Shown: positions 16,449-25,156, numbered from the stretch's first letter. The stretch: DNA of 27,641 bases from an uncultured Collinsella sp. (GCA_902493515.1 CABUPE010000029.1:1-27641); one strand, 5' to 3'. Notes: a model not told the origin generated them from the sequence alone. Made by a program: numbers and translations.

Positions 16449-16459
16449 CAATCCACTCG

Positions 16460-17143
16460 TTAAGCCTGAGCGACGACCTTCTGCCAGTCAGCCTCAAAAG
16501 AGGCGAGGCCCTGGTCGGTCAGCGGGTGATGCAGGCACTTCTTGAGAGCGGCCATGGGCACGGTCGCGATGTCGGCACCAAGAAGAGCCGCCTGGGTCAC
16601 GTGGTTGGGCGTGCGGACCGAAGCAGTGATGATCTCGACGGTGTCGTCGACGTTCTTGCCGGTCCAGTCATAGTTCTTGATGCAGGTCACGACATTGTCG
16701 AGCTGCGAGATGCCGTCCTCGGCGATGTCGTCAAAGCGGCCGACAAACGGGCTGATGTAGCGGGCGCCGGCGTTGGCGGCCATAAGGGCCTGCGTCGGCG
16801 AGAAGACGAGCGTCATGTTGACACGCACGCCTGCATCGGCCAGCGCGCGGCAGGCGGCGAGGCCGGCCTCGCAGACGGGGAGCTTGACCACAATGTTGGG
16901 GGCGAGGGCGGCAAGGCGCTTGCCCTCCTCGATCATGCCCTCGGCCGTGGTGGCGGTAGACTCGGCAGACACGGGCAGACCCTCGCAAAGCTCGGCAATC
17001 TTGAGCATATGGGGCTCAAAGTCGGCGAGCTTACCGCCGGTCTTGGCGTACAGGGACGGATTGGTGGTAACACCGGCCAGGCAGCCCCAGCTCTTGGCCT
17101 CGGCAATCTCGTCAAGGTTGGCGGTATCGATAAAGAACTTCAT
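16460..17143 (-). CDS. Transaldolase, small (TalC/FSA-like) family
   Basis: A 227-residue TIM-barrel aldolase of the short transaldolase family. It opens MKFFIDTANLDEI; TTNPSL is the phosphate-side loop; Lys87 in IVVKLPV forms the Schiff base. SPFVGRFDD places Phe133 where fructose-6-phosphate aldolases have Tyr, which points to a true transaldolase that moves dihydroxyacetone units between sugar phosphates rather than a free aldolase. The start at 17143 has AAGGAG nine bases before it. Together with the transketolase halves it forms a complete non-oxidative pentose-phosphate module. A double hairpin lies in the gap upstream. Confidence 0.92.
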   Translation of the reverse strand: MKFFIDTANLDEIAEAKSWGCLAGVTTNPSLYAKTGGKLADFEPHMLKIAELCEGLPVSAESTATTAEGMIEEGKRLAALAPNIVVKLPVCEAGLAACRALADAGVRVNMTLVFSPTQALMAANAGARYISPFVGRFDDIAEDGISQLDNVVTCIKNYDWTGKNVDDTVEIITASVRTPNHVTQAALLGADIATVPMAALKKCLHHPLTDQGLASFEADWQKVVAQA

Positions 17144-17180
17144 GGTGCAAACTCCTTCTAAGGAATCCAAAACTCAAAAA

Positions 17181-17249
17181 ATAGGACAAAGGGGATGTCC
17201 CTTTGTCCTATGTGCCGGGCCCGCAGCTGGGACATGCCCCGGGCCCGGC
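17181..17249 (-). other. Double hairpin in the GatZ-transaldolase spacer
   Basis: ATAGGACAAAGGG (17181-17193) pairs with CCCTTTGTCCTAT (17199-17211), 13 bp. GCCGGGCCC (17214-17222) pairs with GGGCCCGGC (17241-17249). On the minus strand the first hairpin to be made is the GC-only one, and the second is followed by TTTTTTGAG, so together they could act as a partial terminator that lowers expression of the downstream genes. Confidence 0.65.
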
Positions 17250-17268
17250 GTCGTGTAGGAAAAGCTAC

Positions 17269-18537
17269 TTAGAGAGCCTTCTCGATGCGGCTCGTGACGC
17301 CCTTGAGGTTAAGACCGACGACGTACTGCTTGATCGGGCGCTTGATGTGCTCGATCACAAAGCGCTTGCCATCGATGTCCTGGGCAGCGAGGTTGCGGTA
17401 GAGCTTCTCGACTTGCTCCTTGACCTCGGGGTCGTTGAAGGCGTAGTGACCGGAGACATCCAGAATCTTCAGGCTGAGCTCGTCGTCTGCCAGGATGTCA
17501 TCAACCTGCAGGTTAACGTCATCGCCGGTCATCCACTTGCGCCAGCGCTCGGTCTTGATAGCCTTGACCAACAGCGTGTGGTACAGGTCGGAAGGATCAT
17601 CGCACAGGCCGTTGTCGACCAGAATCTGCTCGGTAGCGCAGAGCTTGAGGTAAGCGCGGGTCTCCTCGGTGCCGTACTGAGGGGCGACATTGGAAGCGGT
17701 CACGTGTGCCGGGATGTGCTCGAGCAGCGTCGCATCGTCCAGGTAGTCGGCGTTGTGCTCCTTCAGGCCAACGCCGTAGCGCTTGGCCATGTCGGCGAGC
17801 TCGCGGGCATTCTTAAAGTTGTAATGACCGACCTGCTCAGTCCAACGGGTGAGCGTACCGGTCTGGCCGACGATAAAGGTGGGCATGGGGCAGCCGCGCT
17901 TCTCGAGCTCGGGCTGCAGCTGAGAAATGAACTCCTCGTACTTGTCGGTGGAGGTCAGGCCGCCATTGGTCTCCTCGGTACCGACCTCATAGGCAACCTC
18001 GGGCAGGTTATGCTCGCGACGGTACTGCTCAAGGTAGTCGATAAGATCAATCGTGCGGCGAAGCACCACGTCGAGTGGAATGACCTTGCCGATCTGATAG
18101 GGGTCCTTGGTGGGGTCGACCATCAGCAGGTCAAAGCCTGCCTCCATGTCGGCGACAAAGGACTTGCGGGCGAGCTCCATGGCCTCGTCCTCGGGCAGGT
18201 GGGCGTTACGCTCCTCGTCGCGCTGCCACGGACCGCCGTGATCGCGGCACAGGTAGTACGGACCGGCGTAACCCACCTCGTCGGCAACCTTCTTGATGTC
18301 GGCGGCAAAGCGCGTCTGGTCCCAACCGTTGACGTAGCCGGCGCCCATCTCGTCCATATCGACCTGGTTGCGGCTGGCGATAAACATGGGCGGGAAATCC
18401 TCGTCCTTGGCAAGCTCGAACACGGCCTGAATCAGGTTGGGGCTCATGGGGCCAATGCCGACCATGGTTGCGTGATCGCCGCTATCCTGCAGCTTGAGCA
18501 TGCCCTGAACGGCCTGGCGGATGGTGAGGTTGGACAT
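17269..18537 (-). CDS. GatZ/KbaZ-like tagatose-bisphosphate aldolase-associated protein
   Basis: A 422-residue protein that resembles the class II D-tagatose-1,6-bisphosphate aldolase non-catalytic subunit (GatZ/KbaZ/AgaZ; once called a kinase). In known systems it stabilises the catalytic GatY/KbaY. Recognisable stretches are YLCRDHGGPWQRDE near 93-107, LMVDPTKDPYQIGKVIP, EVGTEETNGG and FIVGQTGTL, with a conserved-looking KEHNADYLDD. These differ in detail from classic GatZ (DHLGPN region), so it may be a divergent branch with its own activity. No GatY/KbaY-like gene is nearby. The start at 18537 has GAGAAGGAG upstream. It lies second in the PTS operon and its leader carries the structure at 18607-18670. 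Confidence 0.75.
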   Translation of the reverse strand: MSNLTIRQAVQGMLKLQDSGDHATMVGIGPMSPNLIQAVFELAKDEDFPPMFIASRNQVDMDEMGAGYVNGWDQTRFAADIKKVADEVGYAGPYYLCRDHGGPWQRDEERNAHLPEDEAMELARKSFVADMEAGFDLLMVDPTKDPYQIGKVIPLDVVLRRTIDLIDYLEQYRREHNLPEVAYEVGTEETNGGLTSTDKYEEFISQLQPELEKRGCPMPTFIVGQTGTLTRWTEQVGHYNFKNARELADMAKRYGVGLKEHNADYLDDATLLEHIPAHVTASNVAPQYGTEETRAYLKLCATEQILVDNGLCDDPSDLYHTLLVKAIKTERWRKWMTGDDVNLQVDDILADDELSLKILDVSGHYAFNDPEVKEQVEKLYRNLAAQDIDGKRFVIEHIKRPIKQYVVGLNLKGVTSRIEKAL

Positions 18538-18606
18538 TTTGTTCTCCTTCTCCAGAGGATTTTTGACAAAAGTTCCCTGGGACCCAGATGTGGGCCCTAT
18601 CAGTAC

Positions 18607-18670
18607 GGATGGATTTTGTTGTGTAGGGGCGGTTGTGCGGAGTCAAATCCATCCCTCCGCACAGCCGGAG
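18607..18670 (-). other. Candidate pseudoknot/alternative hairpins in the GatZ-gene leader
   Basis: On the minus strand GTGCGGAG (18662-18655) pairs with CTCCGCAC (18642-18635). Its 12-base loop contains GGATGGATTT, which is perfectly complementary (10 bp) to AAATCCATCC 18 bases further on (18616-18607 read on the minus strand). A third option pairs CTCCG (18670-18666) with CGGAG of the first arm. The three cannot all form, so this could be an H-type pseudoknot or a switch. It lies about 70 bp before the start codon and 12 bp after the PTS stop. Confidence 0.5.
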
Positions 18671-18681
18671 TCCTTAAAGGT

Positions 18682-20154
18682 TTACTTGGCCTGCTTATCG
18701 AGCGTGGGCTTCATGGCAATCAGGATTGCAGCGGCGACCAAGGAGCCAATCACGATGTCCAGGCAGAACAGCGCGACGTTGTTGGTGGCCAGGGCGACAA
18801 TAAAGCCACCATGCGGAACGTAGCAGTCGATGCCCTGGAAAGCGGCAAGCGCCGCGCCCACGGCAGAGCCGATGCAGATGCCGGGCAGGGTGTGGCCAAG
18901 ATCCTTGACCGCGAAGGGGATAGCGCCCTCGGTAATGCCGATGCAGCCCATGAACAGCGCGGAGATGCCCATCTGACGGTCAGCGTCATCGAACTTGTTC
19001 TTGGCGATGAGCGCGGCGAGACCACAGGCGATCGGGGGAATGGCGACGGCGACGCGGAACATACCGTTGGGGCCGTAGATGCCGGAGGCCATGATGGCCA
19101 TGGTAAAGGTCGAAGCGGTCTTGTTGATGGGGCCACCCATATCGAAGGCGGTCATAACACCAATGACCAGGCCCAGGACGACGGCGGAGCCGCCCTGCAG
19201 GCTACCGAGCACGCTGGTGAGCCAATCCATCACAAAGCCAAGCGGCGTGGCCAGGATGTAGATGTAGGCCATGCCCAAGACGAGCGAGGTCAGAATCGGG
19301 ATGATCAAAATCGGCATGATGGTCTGAATGGTGTTGTTGACCTTCCAGGTCTTCATCCAGCGGACAAAGTAGCCGCAGATAACCGCCATGATCATGGCAC
19401 CCAAGAAGCCGGTCGAAACGCTGTTGCCGCTCGGGGTGACGACGGCGTTGTTAACCAAGTAGCCCAGGACGAAGCCAGGGGCAAGCGCGGGCTTGCCGGC
19501 CATCGAGTAGGAGATGTATGCCGCAAGCACCGGGATCATCATAGAGATGCCGGCCATGCCGATGGTGTTAAGGCTCACCATCAACGGGTTGGTGACCTCC
19601 ATGCCGTTAGCACCGGCAGTACCGGATGCCAACGAGAAGGCGAGGAACACGCCACCGATAACGACAATGGGGATAAAATAGGAAACGCCGGTATTGAATG
19701 CATTGAGCAGCGTCTTGCCAGGATCGGCAAAGATAGACTGCTTGGACGCCGGTGTCGGGGCCTGCGGGGCAGCGGAGACGGCCTTCTTCTCTGCCTTGGC
19801 CTCGGCCTTGGGCGCGTCAACGGCGCCACCCGTCGCCTTGATGATCTCAACGGCCTGGTCGATGATCTTTACCGGATCGGCGATTACATCCGAGGTGCCG
19901 ACCTTCAGGAACTTGCCCTCGGCCATCTTCTGCTCAAAACGATCCTCGTTCTCGACACCCACGTCGACGGACTCGAGCACCAGGTCGGCGGAATCCACGT
20001 CTTCCTGCGTCAGCTCGTTCTCGATACCCAGGCCACCCTGAGCCTCGACTTTGCACTCGATGCCACGGGCGGCGCATTCATCCTGAATCGCCTTCTGGGC
20101 CATATACGTGTGGGCAATACCCACGGTACAGGCGGCAACGCCTACGATCTTCAT
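18682..20154 (-). CDS. PTS fructose-type EIIBC permease
   Basis: A 490-residue membrane permease that imports and phosphorylates a sugar. EIIB (1-100) opens MKIVGVAACTVGIAHTYMAQ; Cys9 is the phosphorylated residue, with CTVG in place of the usual CPTG. An Ala/Glu-rich linker (about 110-145) joins it to EIIC (about 155-485), which has around nine or ten membrane helices and the fructose-family GGPINKTASTF and HGGFIV stretches. EIIA is encoded separately at 14163. The start at 20154 has GAGGGAA upstream; the frame remains open to 20256 without a binding site. It is the first gene of the operon, divergent from the LacI-type regulator. The fructose-family label does not fix the sugar, since family members also take mannose-derived sugars and other ketoses. 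Confidence 0.93.
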   Translation of the reverse strand: MKIVGVAACTVGIAHTYMAQKAIQDECAARGIECKVEAQGGLGIENELTQEDVDSADLVLESVDVGVENEDRFEQKMAEGKFLKVGTSDVIADPVKIIDQAVEIIKATGGAVDAPKAEAKAEKKAVSAAPQAPTPASKQSIFADPGKTLLNAFNTGVSYFIPIVVIGGVFLAFSLASGTAGANGMEVTNPLMVSLNTIGMAGISMMIPVLAAYISYSMAGKPALAPGFVLGYLVNNAVVTPSGNSVSTGFLGAMIMAVICGYFVRWMKTWKVNNTIQTIMPILIIPILTSLVLGMAYIYILATPLGFVMDWLTSVLGSLQGGSAVVLGLVIGVMTAFDMGGPINKTASTFTMAIMASGIYGPNGMFRVAVAIPPIACGLAALIAKNKFDDADRQMGISALFMGCIGITEGAIPFAVKDLGHTLPGICIGSAVGAALAAFQGIDCYVPHGGFIVALATNNVALFCLDIVIGSLVAAAILIAMKPTLDKQAK

Positions 20155-20569
20155 TGCTTCCCTCTTTTCATAGAGTTGCGTGCGCAAGACACCGTTTGCG
20201 GAGGCCTCCGGAGCATCCCCTGCCGTTTGGACTTGCTGTCTTTTCGACAAGACCAATATAGGTGCTCGTTTTTCTTAATGCTAGCTTATTTCGGTAAACG
20301 CGCTGGTCAGAGCGTTGGTTATGCTATTTGGTTATGCGTTTAACCAAAAATGAATCCTGCGATTTTACCCTCGATTTCAAAAGTCAAGAAGTATTTGATT
20401 TTCTCGGTGGACGGCAGATGCGCATGCCGGCCACAAATTTCGACCCTACCCGTATACCGCATTTGTTGCATACTCATATGAAAGGAAAAGGTCGCTCACC
20501 GAAGCGCATCCCTCACCAAGACTCAAAGTCATCATGTTGGAAAATGCTCATCTGTCGGAAGGAGTCGCT
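20155..20569. promoter_or_regulatory. Divergent regulatory region with palindromic operator
   Basis: The clearest site is TTTGGTTA (20327-20334), a 6-base spacer, and TAACCAAA (20341-20348), a perfect 8-bp inverted repeat. Another GTTGGTTATGC half-site lies directly before it (20314-20324). It lies about 170 bp upstream of the PTS start and 220 bp before the regulator start. It is the best candidate operator for the LacI-type protein, although the TTGG/CCAA arms are not the classic central-CG LacI form. I see no gene in the rest of the region; 20349-20520 is AT-richer and should hold the regulator promoter. Confidence 0.55.
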
Positions 20570-21580
20570 GTGGCAAAACAGCGCGTTACGATCGCAGACG
20601 TCGCTCGAGAGGCGGGAACCTCGACGGCAAGCGTCTCGTATTACCTCAACGACAAACGAGAAAAGCTTAGCGAGAAGACGCAGGCAAAGATTGCGCGCGT
20701 CATCAAGGAACTCGGATACGTTCCCAACGCCCAAGCGCAAACGCTCACCGGCAAGCAGACCCACGTCATTGCCATTATCATTTTGGATAACACCAACAAG
20801 TGGGCGGGCCTCGTCCTCAACGGCATGGAACAGGTCATGCTCCCCGCGGGCTACCAGACGGTCGTTTGCACGAGCAACTTCGACCCCGACACCGAGCTCA
20901 TGTACGTCGACAAGATGCTCTCGCTGGGCGTCGATGGCTTTATCATCCAACCCACGGCAAATTTCAAAGCCGTCCACGACCGCATCAGGCGCGCCGGCAA
21001 GCCCGTCGTCTTTTTTGACGCGGCCATCTACAGCCCGGGCACGAGCTGGATCAAGACCAACCTCTACGACGGCGTGTACAATGCCACGCAGGCGCTTCTC
21101 GACGCCGGCTACGAGGACTTTTTCTCCATTGCCGCCAATATGACCGAAATGCGCACCCGCATGGAGCGTTTCCAGGGATATGCCGAGGCACTGGCCGCGA
21201 ATGGGCAGCTCTACAAAGCCATCCCCATCGACCACAACAAGCCGTCAATCAACGAGCTCACCGAATACTTTAAATACAAGTTCAACCCCGCCAAGCGCAC
21301 GCTCATCTTCGTGCAAAACCAATGGGCACTTCCGCGCGTCTATAAGGCGCTTCAGCCCATGGTCCATCTGCTCCCACAGCAAATCGGCCTTTTGGGACTC
21401 AACTGCGAAGACTGGACCAACCTCACCACGCCGACCGTCTCCACCATCATCGAGCCCGTCGACCAGGAAGGTCGCGAAGCAGCCGAGATGCTCCTCGCCC
21501 TACTTGACGGCAGCAGCGAACCCGGCGAGCAGCGTATTCTCGAGTGCAAACTCAATTGGCTCGATTCCACCTCGATCTAG
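20570..21580 (+). CDS. LacI-family regulator of the PTS/transketolase operon
   Basis: A 336-residue LacI/GalR-type protein. The helix-turn-helix is at about 4-50 (VTIADVAREAGTSTASVSYYL, of which the second half is the recognition helix), followed by the hinge region and a sugar-binding-protein-like domain. The start is taken as the GTG at 20570 because AAGGAG lies five bases upstream; the ATG at 20534 has no site. In this family the effector is usually the sugar or sugar phosphate handled by adjacent genes. Its divergent position next to the PTS operon and the palindrome between them make it the probable local repressor. It is monocistronic. Confidence 0.92.
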   Translation: MAKQRVTIADVAREAGTSTASVSYYLNDKREKLSEKTQAKIARVIKELGYVPNAQAQTLTGKQTHVIAIIILDNTNKWAGLVLNGMEQVMLPAGYQTVVCTSNFDPDTELMYVDKMLSLGVDGFIIQPTANFKAVHDRIRRAGKPVVFFDAAIYSPGTSWIKTNLYDGVYNATQALLDAGYEDFFSIAANMTEMRTRMERFQGYAEALAANGQLYKAIPIDHNKPSINELTEYFKYKFNPAKRTLIFVQNQWALPRVYKALQPMVHLLPQQIGLLGLNCEDWTNLTTPTVSTIIEPVDQEGREAAEMLLALLDGSSEPGEQRILECKLNWLDSTSI

Positions 21581-21709
21581 CCATACGCCAAATATGAAGC
21601 AAATGAATCAGTAGCGTCTATCCCAAATCTTAAGTATTTGTTCGATAGAACGGCCCCTGCCGGCTCCTGCTAGACTGGTAGATTCCCAACCGTCCATCCA
21701 GGAGCCTCA

Positions 21710-22675
21710 ATGTCGCGCAAGTCCGCTTACAAGCAAGTACTTTCCATCGGCACCGCCGTGGTGCTGGGGTTTGCGCTGTTTACGGGATCGATCGACGGAG
21801 CGCCCAAGCTGTTGTCGCCGCAAAGCGATGAGCAGGCGGCGGCTCTGGCCGAGAAGCAAAGCGAGAGCCCCAACCGCACCGACGACGAAGCGGACTTGGT
21901 CGCCCGGCTCGAATCGGGAACAGCGAGCTCCGAGGACTCCGGCGATGGCTCCGAATCCGCCACGACCAACACCAACGGCAACGTTGCCGAGGACAGCGCC
22001 GCCACCCCCATCGACGAGGTTGAAAACCCCGACCTCAACCGCGCCCGCGGTGTTTATCTCAGCAGCATTCCCGACTACGCCGGCAACCCCTACGTTGCCC
22101 TTCGCGCCGACAGCACGCACCCGCTCGGCACACCGTCATTCACGCTCGATGAATACGAGCGCGCCACCGAAGAGGGCTGCTTTAAGAAGTTCTCCAAGCT
22201 CGACAGCCTGGGCCGCACCCGCAAAGCACTCGCCTGCGTGGGCCCCGAATCACTCGGTCAAGGCGAGCGCGGCGATATCTCGCGTATCCATCCTGCCGGT
22301 TGGCACCAGCAGCGCTACGACTTTATTCCGGGCCAGAGCCTCTACAACCGCTGCCACCTTATCGCCTGGTCGCTCTGCGGCGAAAACGCCAACCGCAAAA
22401 ATCTCCTCACCGGCACGCGCTATCTCAACGAAACGGGCATGCTGCCGTTTGAGGAGCAGATTCTCGGCTACATCCGCGACACGGGCAACCATGTGCTCTA
22501 CCGCGTCACGCCCATGTATAACGAAGAGGAGCTTGTCTGCCGCGGCGCGCGCCTTGAGGCGCAATCGGTCGAGGACCACGGCAAGACCCTGTGCTTCCAC
22601 GTGTACTGCTATAACCTACAGCCGCACGTGCAGATCGACTACGCCACCGGCCGCAACCAGGCATCCGGAGACTAA
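21710..22675 (+). CDS. Secreted DNA/RNA non-specific endonuclease
   Basis: A 321-residue exported nuclease. An N-terminal signal/anchor (MSRKSAYKQ, then a hydrophobic run at about 10-26) is followed by an acidic, Ser/Asp/Asn-rich linker (35-110). The beta-beta-alpha-metal nuclease domain covers about 125-310. The active-site stretch is LYNRCHLIAWSL (211-222), in which His216 is the general base of the DRGH-type motif, here NRCH as in streptococcal and bacillary relatives. NRKNLLTGTRYLN follows with the metal-binding Asn (about 231). It should degrade DNA and RNA outside the cell for nutrients, or take part in DNA uptake or biofilm turnover. No lipobox Cys, so probably membrane-anchored or released. 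AGGAG lies before the ATG. Confidence 0.9.
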   Translation: MSRKSAYKQVLSIGTAVVLGFALFTGSIDGAPKLLSPQSDEQAAALAEKQSESPNRTDDEADLVARLESGTASSEDSGDGSESATTNTNGNVAEDSAATPIDEVENPDLNRARGVYLSSIPDYAGNPYVALRADSTHPLGTPSFTLDEYERATEEGCFKKFSKLDSLGRTRKALACVGPESLGQGERGDISRIHPAGWHQQRYDFIPGQSLYNRCHLIAWSLCGENANRKNLLTGTRYLNETGMLPFEEQILGYIRDTGNHVLYRVTPMYNEEELVCRGARLEAQSVEDHGKTLCFHVYCYNLQPHVQIDYATGRNQASGD

Positions 22676-22739
22676 TGCCGGCCGCGCTGCCCGTAACCAA
22701 AAAAATGATCCGTTTTCCTCCGTCCCAAAGGATCAAATA

Positions 22740-22770
22740 GGGCCGCCCCGGTTACCCAAGGCGGCCCTTT
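22740..22770 (+). terminator. Terminator between nuclease and EF-G2-like gene
   Basis: GGGCCGCC (22740-22747) pairs with GGCGGCCC (22760-22767), followed by TTT on the plus strand. On the minus strand only TATTTG follows, so it may serve both converging genes but best fits the nuclease transcript. Confidence 0.75.
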
Positions 22771-22803
22771 CGTCAGCACCTACATTGCAGGCAAAATCAC
22801 ACG

Positions 22804-24879
22804 CTACTTGGCGCGACCCTCCTCATAGCGATCGACCAGCTTGGCCTGAACGTCATAAGGCACCTGCTCATAGCCTGCGGGCTTCATGGTAAAGTCGCCC
22901 GTGCCGCGCGTGATAGAACGCAGACGCGTCGAATAATCCGTCAGCTCGGCCAGCGGCGCCTGGGCGATGACCACGGTGTCGCCGCGCTCATCGGTCTCCA
23001 TGCCCGTCACGCGACCGCGCGATGCCGAGATGTCACCCATCACGGCACCGGCGTAGCTCTCGGGGATTGTCACCGTGATTTCCTCGATGGGCTCCAGCAC
23101 CACCGGGTCGGCATCGGCGCATGCCTTGCGCAGGCCGATGCGAGCCGCCGCGCGAAACGCCATCTCGTTGGAGTCGACGCTGTGATACGAGCCGTCATAC
23201 ACCGCGACGCGAATGCCCGTGAGCGGATAGCCGGCAATAATACCGTCCTTCATGGTCTCCTGGACACCCTTGTCCACGGCGGGAATCAGCGAGCGCGGAA
23301 TGCGGCCGCCCACGACCTCATCCACAAACTCGTAGCCGTCGCTCGTGCCGTCGGGCCCAATGAGCGGCTCAACGCGCAGCCAGCAGTCGCCATACTGACC
23401 GGCACCTCCGGTCTGCTTCTTGTGGCGGCCCTGGGCACTCGCCGTGCGGCGGATGGTCTCGCGATACGGAATGCGGATCGGCACGCTTTTGGCCACGACC
23501 TTGGTGCGATCTTCCAAACGGTTGAGCAGCACCGAAACCTGTGCCTCACCCACGGCGGAGATGATAGTCTGGCCCGTCTCCTCGTCACGATCGATGCTCA
23601 TGGTCGGATCAGCCTTGCAGGCCTTCTCGATAAACGTGTAGAGCTTCTCTTCGTCGCCGCGATTCTCGGCCTCGATGGCAATGCGGTACTGCGAGTTGGG
23701 GAACTTAAACGCCGCAGCCTCGACCTTGCCGGTAATCGAGAGCGTATCGCCCGTCTCGGCCGCCAGCTTGGGCGCCACAATAATGTCGCCGGCATAGGCG
23801 TGACCGACCTCGGTCATGTCGCGGCCGCACATCACATACAGGTGGGCCAGACGATCGCTCTTGCGGGTACGCGCGTTGATCAGCTCAAGACCCGGCTCAA
23901 GCGTACCCGTCAGCACCTTGATAAAGCTGATGCGACCCTGCTGCGGATCAGCCAACGTCTTAAACACAAACGCCACCGGACGGTCATCGTCGCTCGAAAT
24001 CTTGAGCGAATCACCGTCGATGAGCGGCATCTCGCCGTAGTCCGTCGGCGCCGGGAAGTATGTGGCGATGTCGTCCATCAGCGAGTTGACGCCCTGCTCC
24101 TTGATGCAATCGCCCGCAAAGACCGGCACAAAGATGCGCTCGGCGATCGCCTTCGACAGCAGGCCTTCAAGCTCCTCCTGCGTCAGCGTCTCCTCGCCTT
24201 CCAAGTACTTCATCATCAGTTCGTCGTCAGCCTCGGCCACCAGCTCGCACAGATGGTCATGGGCCTCCTCGGCCTGGGCACGATACTCCTCGGGAATCTC
24301 CGACTCAACGGCTTCGGTGCCGTTGCAATGGCGCGCCTTCATGCGCACCAGGTCGATGATGCCGTCAAAGTCCTCGCCCTCGCCCCAGGGAAGGGTCACG
24401 GCGCCCAGGCGCGTGCCAAAGCGCTCTTGCAGCAGGTCCATCGTGGTCGCAAAGCTGGCCTCGGAGCGCGACAGGCGGTTTACGAACACCGCGCGCGCCA
24501 GACGCAGGTCCTCGGCGGCATACCAGAGTTTAACCGTCGTAGGCTGTGGGCCGGCCTCGGCGTCGACCACAAACAGAGCCGTCTCGCAGACGCTCATCGC
24601 GGCAAAGGCGTCGCCGATAAAATCGGGGTAGCACGGGGCATCGAGCACATTGATGCGCGCGCCCTTCCAGTCGATCGGCGCGATGGTCGTCGAGATGGAA
24701 AATGCACGCTTGACCTCTTCGGGGTCATAGTCGAGCGTAGGCTTGGTGCCGTCGTGGCCGCCTAGGCGGGCGGTCTTGCCGGAAAGGTGGAGCATGGCTT
24801 CGGCGAGTGAAGTCTTGCCCACCCCGCCTTGGCCTACGAGCACCACGTTCCTTACGTTACCGGTCTTGGGAGCACCCAT
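22804..24879 (-). CDS. EF-G2-like translational GTPase
   Basis: A 691-residue protein with the full domain plan of elongation factor G: GTPase (1-270), beta-barrel II, III, IV and V. It is a paralogue of the EF-G2 type, not the housekeeping factor. G1 is normal (GQGGVGKTS, 16-24), but G3 is DAPCY (80-84) where EF-G has DTPGH, and G4 is NRLS (134-137) where NKxD is expected. The key Gly and His of G3 and the guanine-specifying Lys and Asp are thus replaced, so GTP use may be slow, altered or lost. Domains IV-V are intact (GGRIPRSLIPAVDKGVQE). The role of EF-G2 proteins is unclear. The start at 24879 has AAGGAGG five bases before it. It is monocistronic. Confidence 0.9.
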   Translation of the reverse strand: MGAPKTGNVRNVVLVGQGGVGKTSLAEAMLHLSGKTARLGGHDGTKPTLDYDPEEVKRAFSISTTIAPIDWKGARINVLDAPCYPDFIGDAFAAMSVCETALFVVDAEAGPQPTTVKLWYAAEDLRLARAVFVNRLSRSEASFATTMDLLQERFGTRLGAVTLPWGEGEDFDGIIDLVRMKARHCNGTEAVESEIPEEYRAQAEEAHDHLCELVAEADDELMMKYLEGEETLTQEELEGLLSKAIAERIFVPVFAGDCIKEQGVNSLMDDIATYFPAPTDYGEMPLIDGDSLKISSDDDRPVAFVFKTLADPQQGRISFIKVLTGTLEPGLELINARTRKSDRLAHLYVMCGRDMTEVGHAYAGDIIVAPKLAAETGDTLSITGKVEAAAFKFPNSQYRIAIEAENRGDEEKLYTFIEKACKADPTMSIDRDEETGQTIISAVGEAQVSVLLNRLEDRTKVVAKSVPIRIPYRETIRRTASAQGRHKKQTGGAGQYGDCWLRVEPLIGPDGTSDGYEFVDEVVGGRIPRSLIPAVDKGVQETMKDGIIAGYPLTGIRVAVYDGSYHSVDSNEMAFRAAARIGLRKACADADPVVLEPIEEITVTIPESYAGAVMGDISASRGRVTGMETDERGDTVVIAQAPLAELTDYSTRLRSITRGTGDFTMKPAGYEQVPYDVQAKLVDRYEEGRAK

Positions 24880-25117
24880 GATGACCTCCTTGCAGGGCCG
24901 CGCGCATTGCGCGACGCCAACGGGGAGAGTTCGCGGTCGGTGCCATCCCGGGAGCAGCATGGTCGGCAGCCGAGCCGACTCACCCTCCAAATGTCCTATG
25001 CCACCACCCTACCCTCACGGGCGGCTGTCCATGCATACCTTTCGGCGCACGTATGAATACAGGCGGCGAGAGGAAGAGGCAAGCTTGTGAGGCGATTATT
25101 GAACCCCGTCGATGCAA

Positions 25118-25156
25118 ACAAAAAGCCGCCACAGACCGTAAGACCTGCGGCGGCTT
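25118..25156 (-). terminator. Terminator of the amino-acid ABC operon
   Basis: On the minus strand AAGCCGCC pairs with GGCGGCTT, with a further CTG/CAG pairing inside across one mismatch, followed by a five-T run. It lies 34 bp past the ATPase stop. The 24880-25117 stretch beyond it holds no gene that I can support. Confidence 0.85.

Noticed and set aside
17203..20343. 1046-residue plus-strand open frame
   Set aside because: It is antisense to the PTS, GatZ-like and other operon genes, has no binding site or recognisable domain, and is the kind of long shadow frame expected opposite GC-rich genes.
23182..24765. 527-residue plus-strand frame opposite the EF-G2-like gene
   Set aside because: It is the antisense shadow of a clear translational GTPase.
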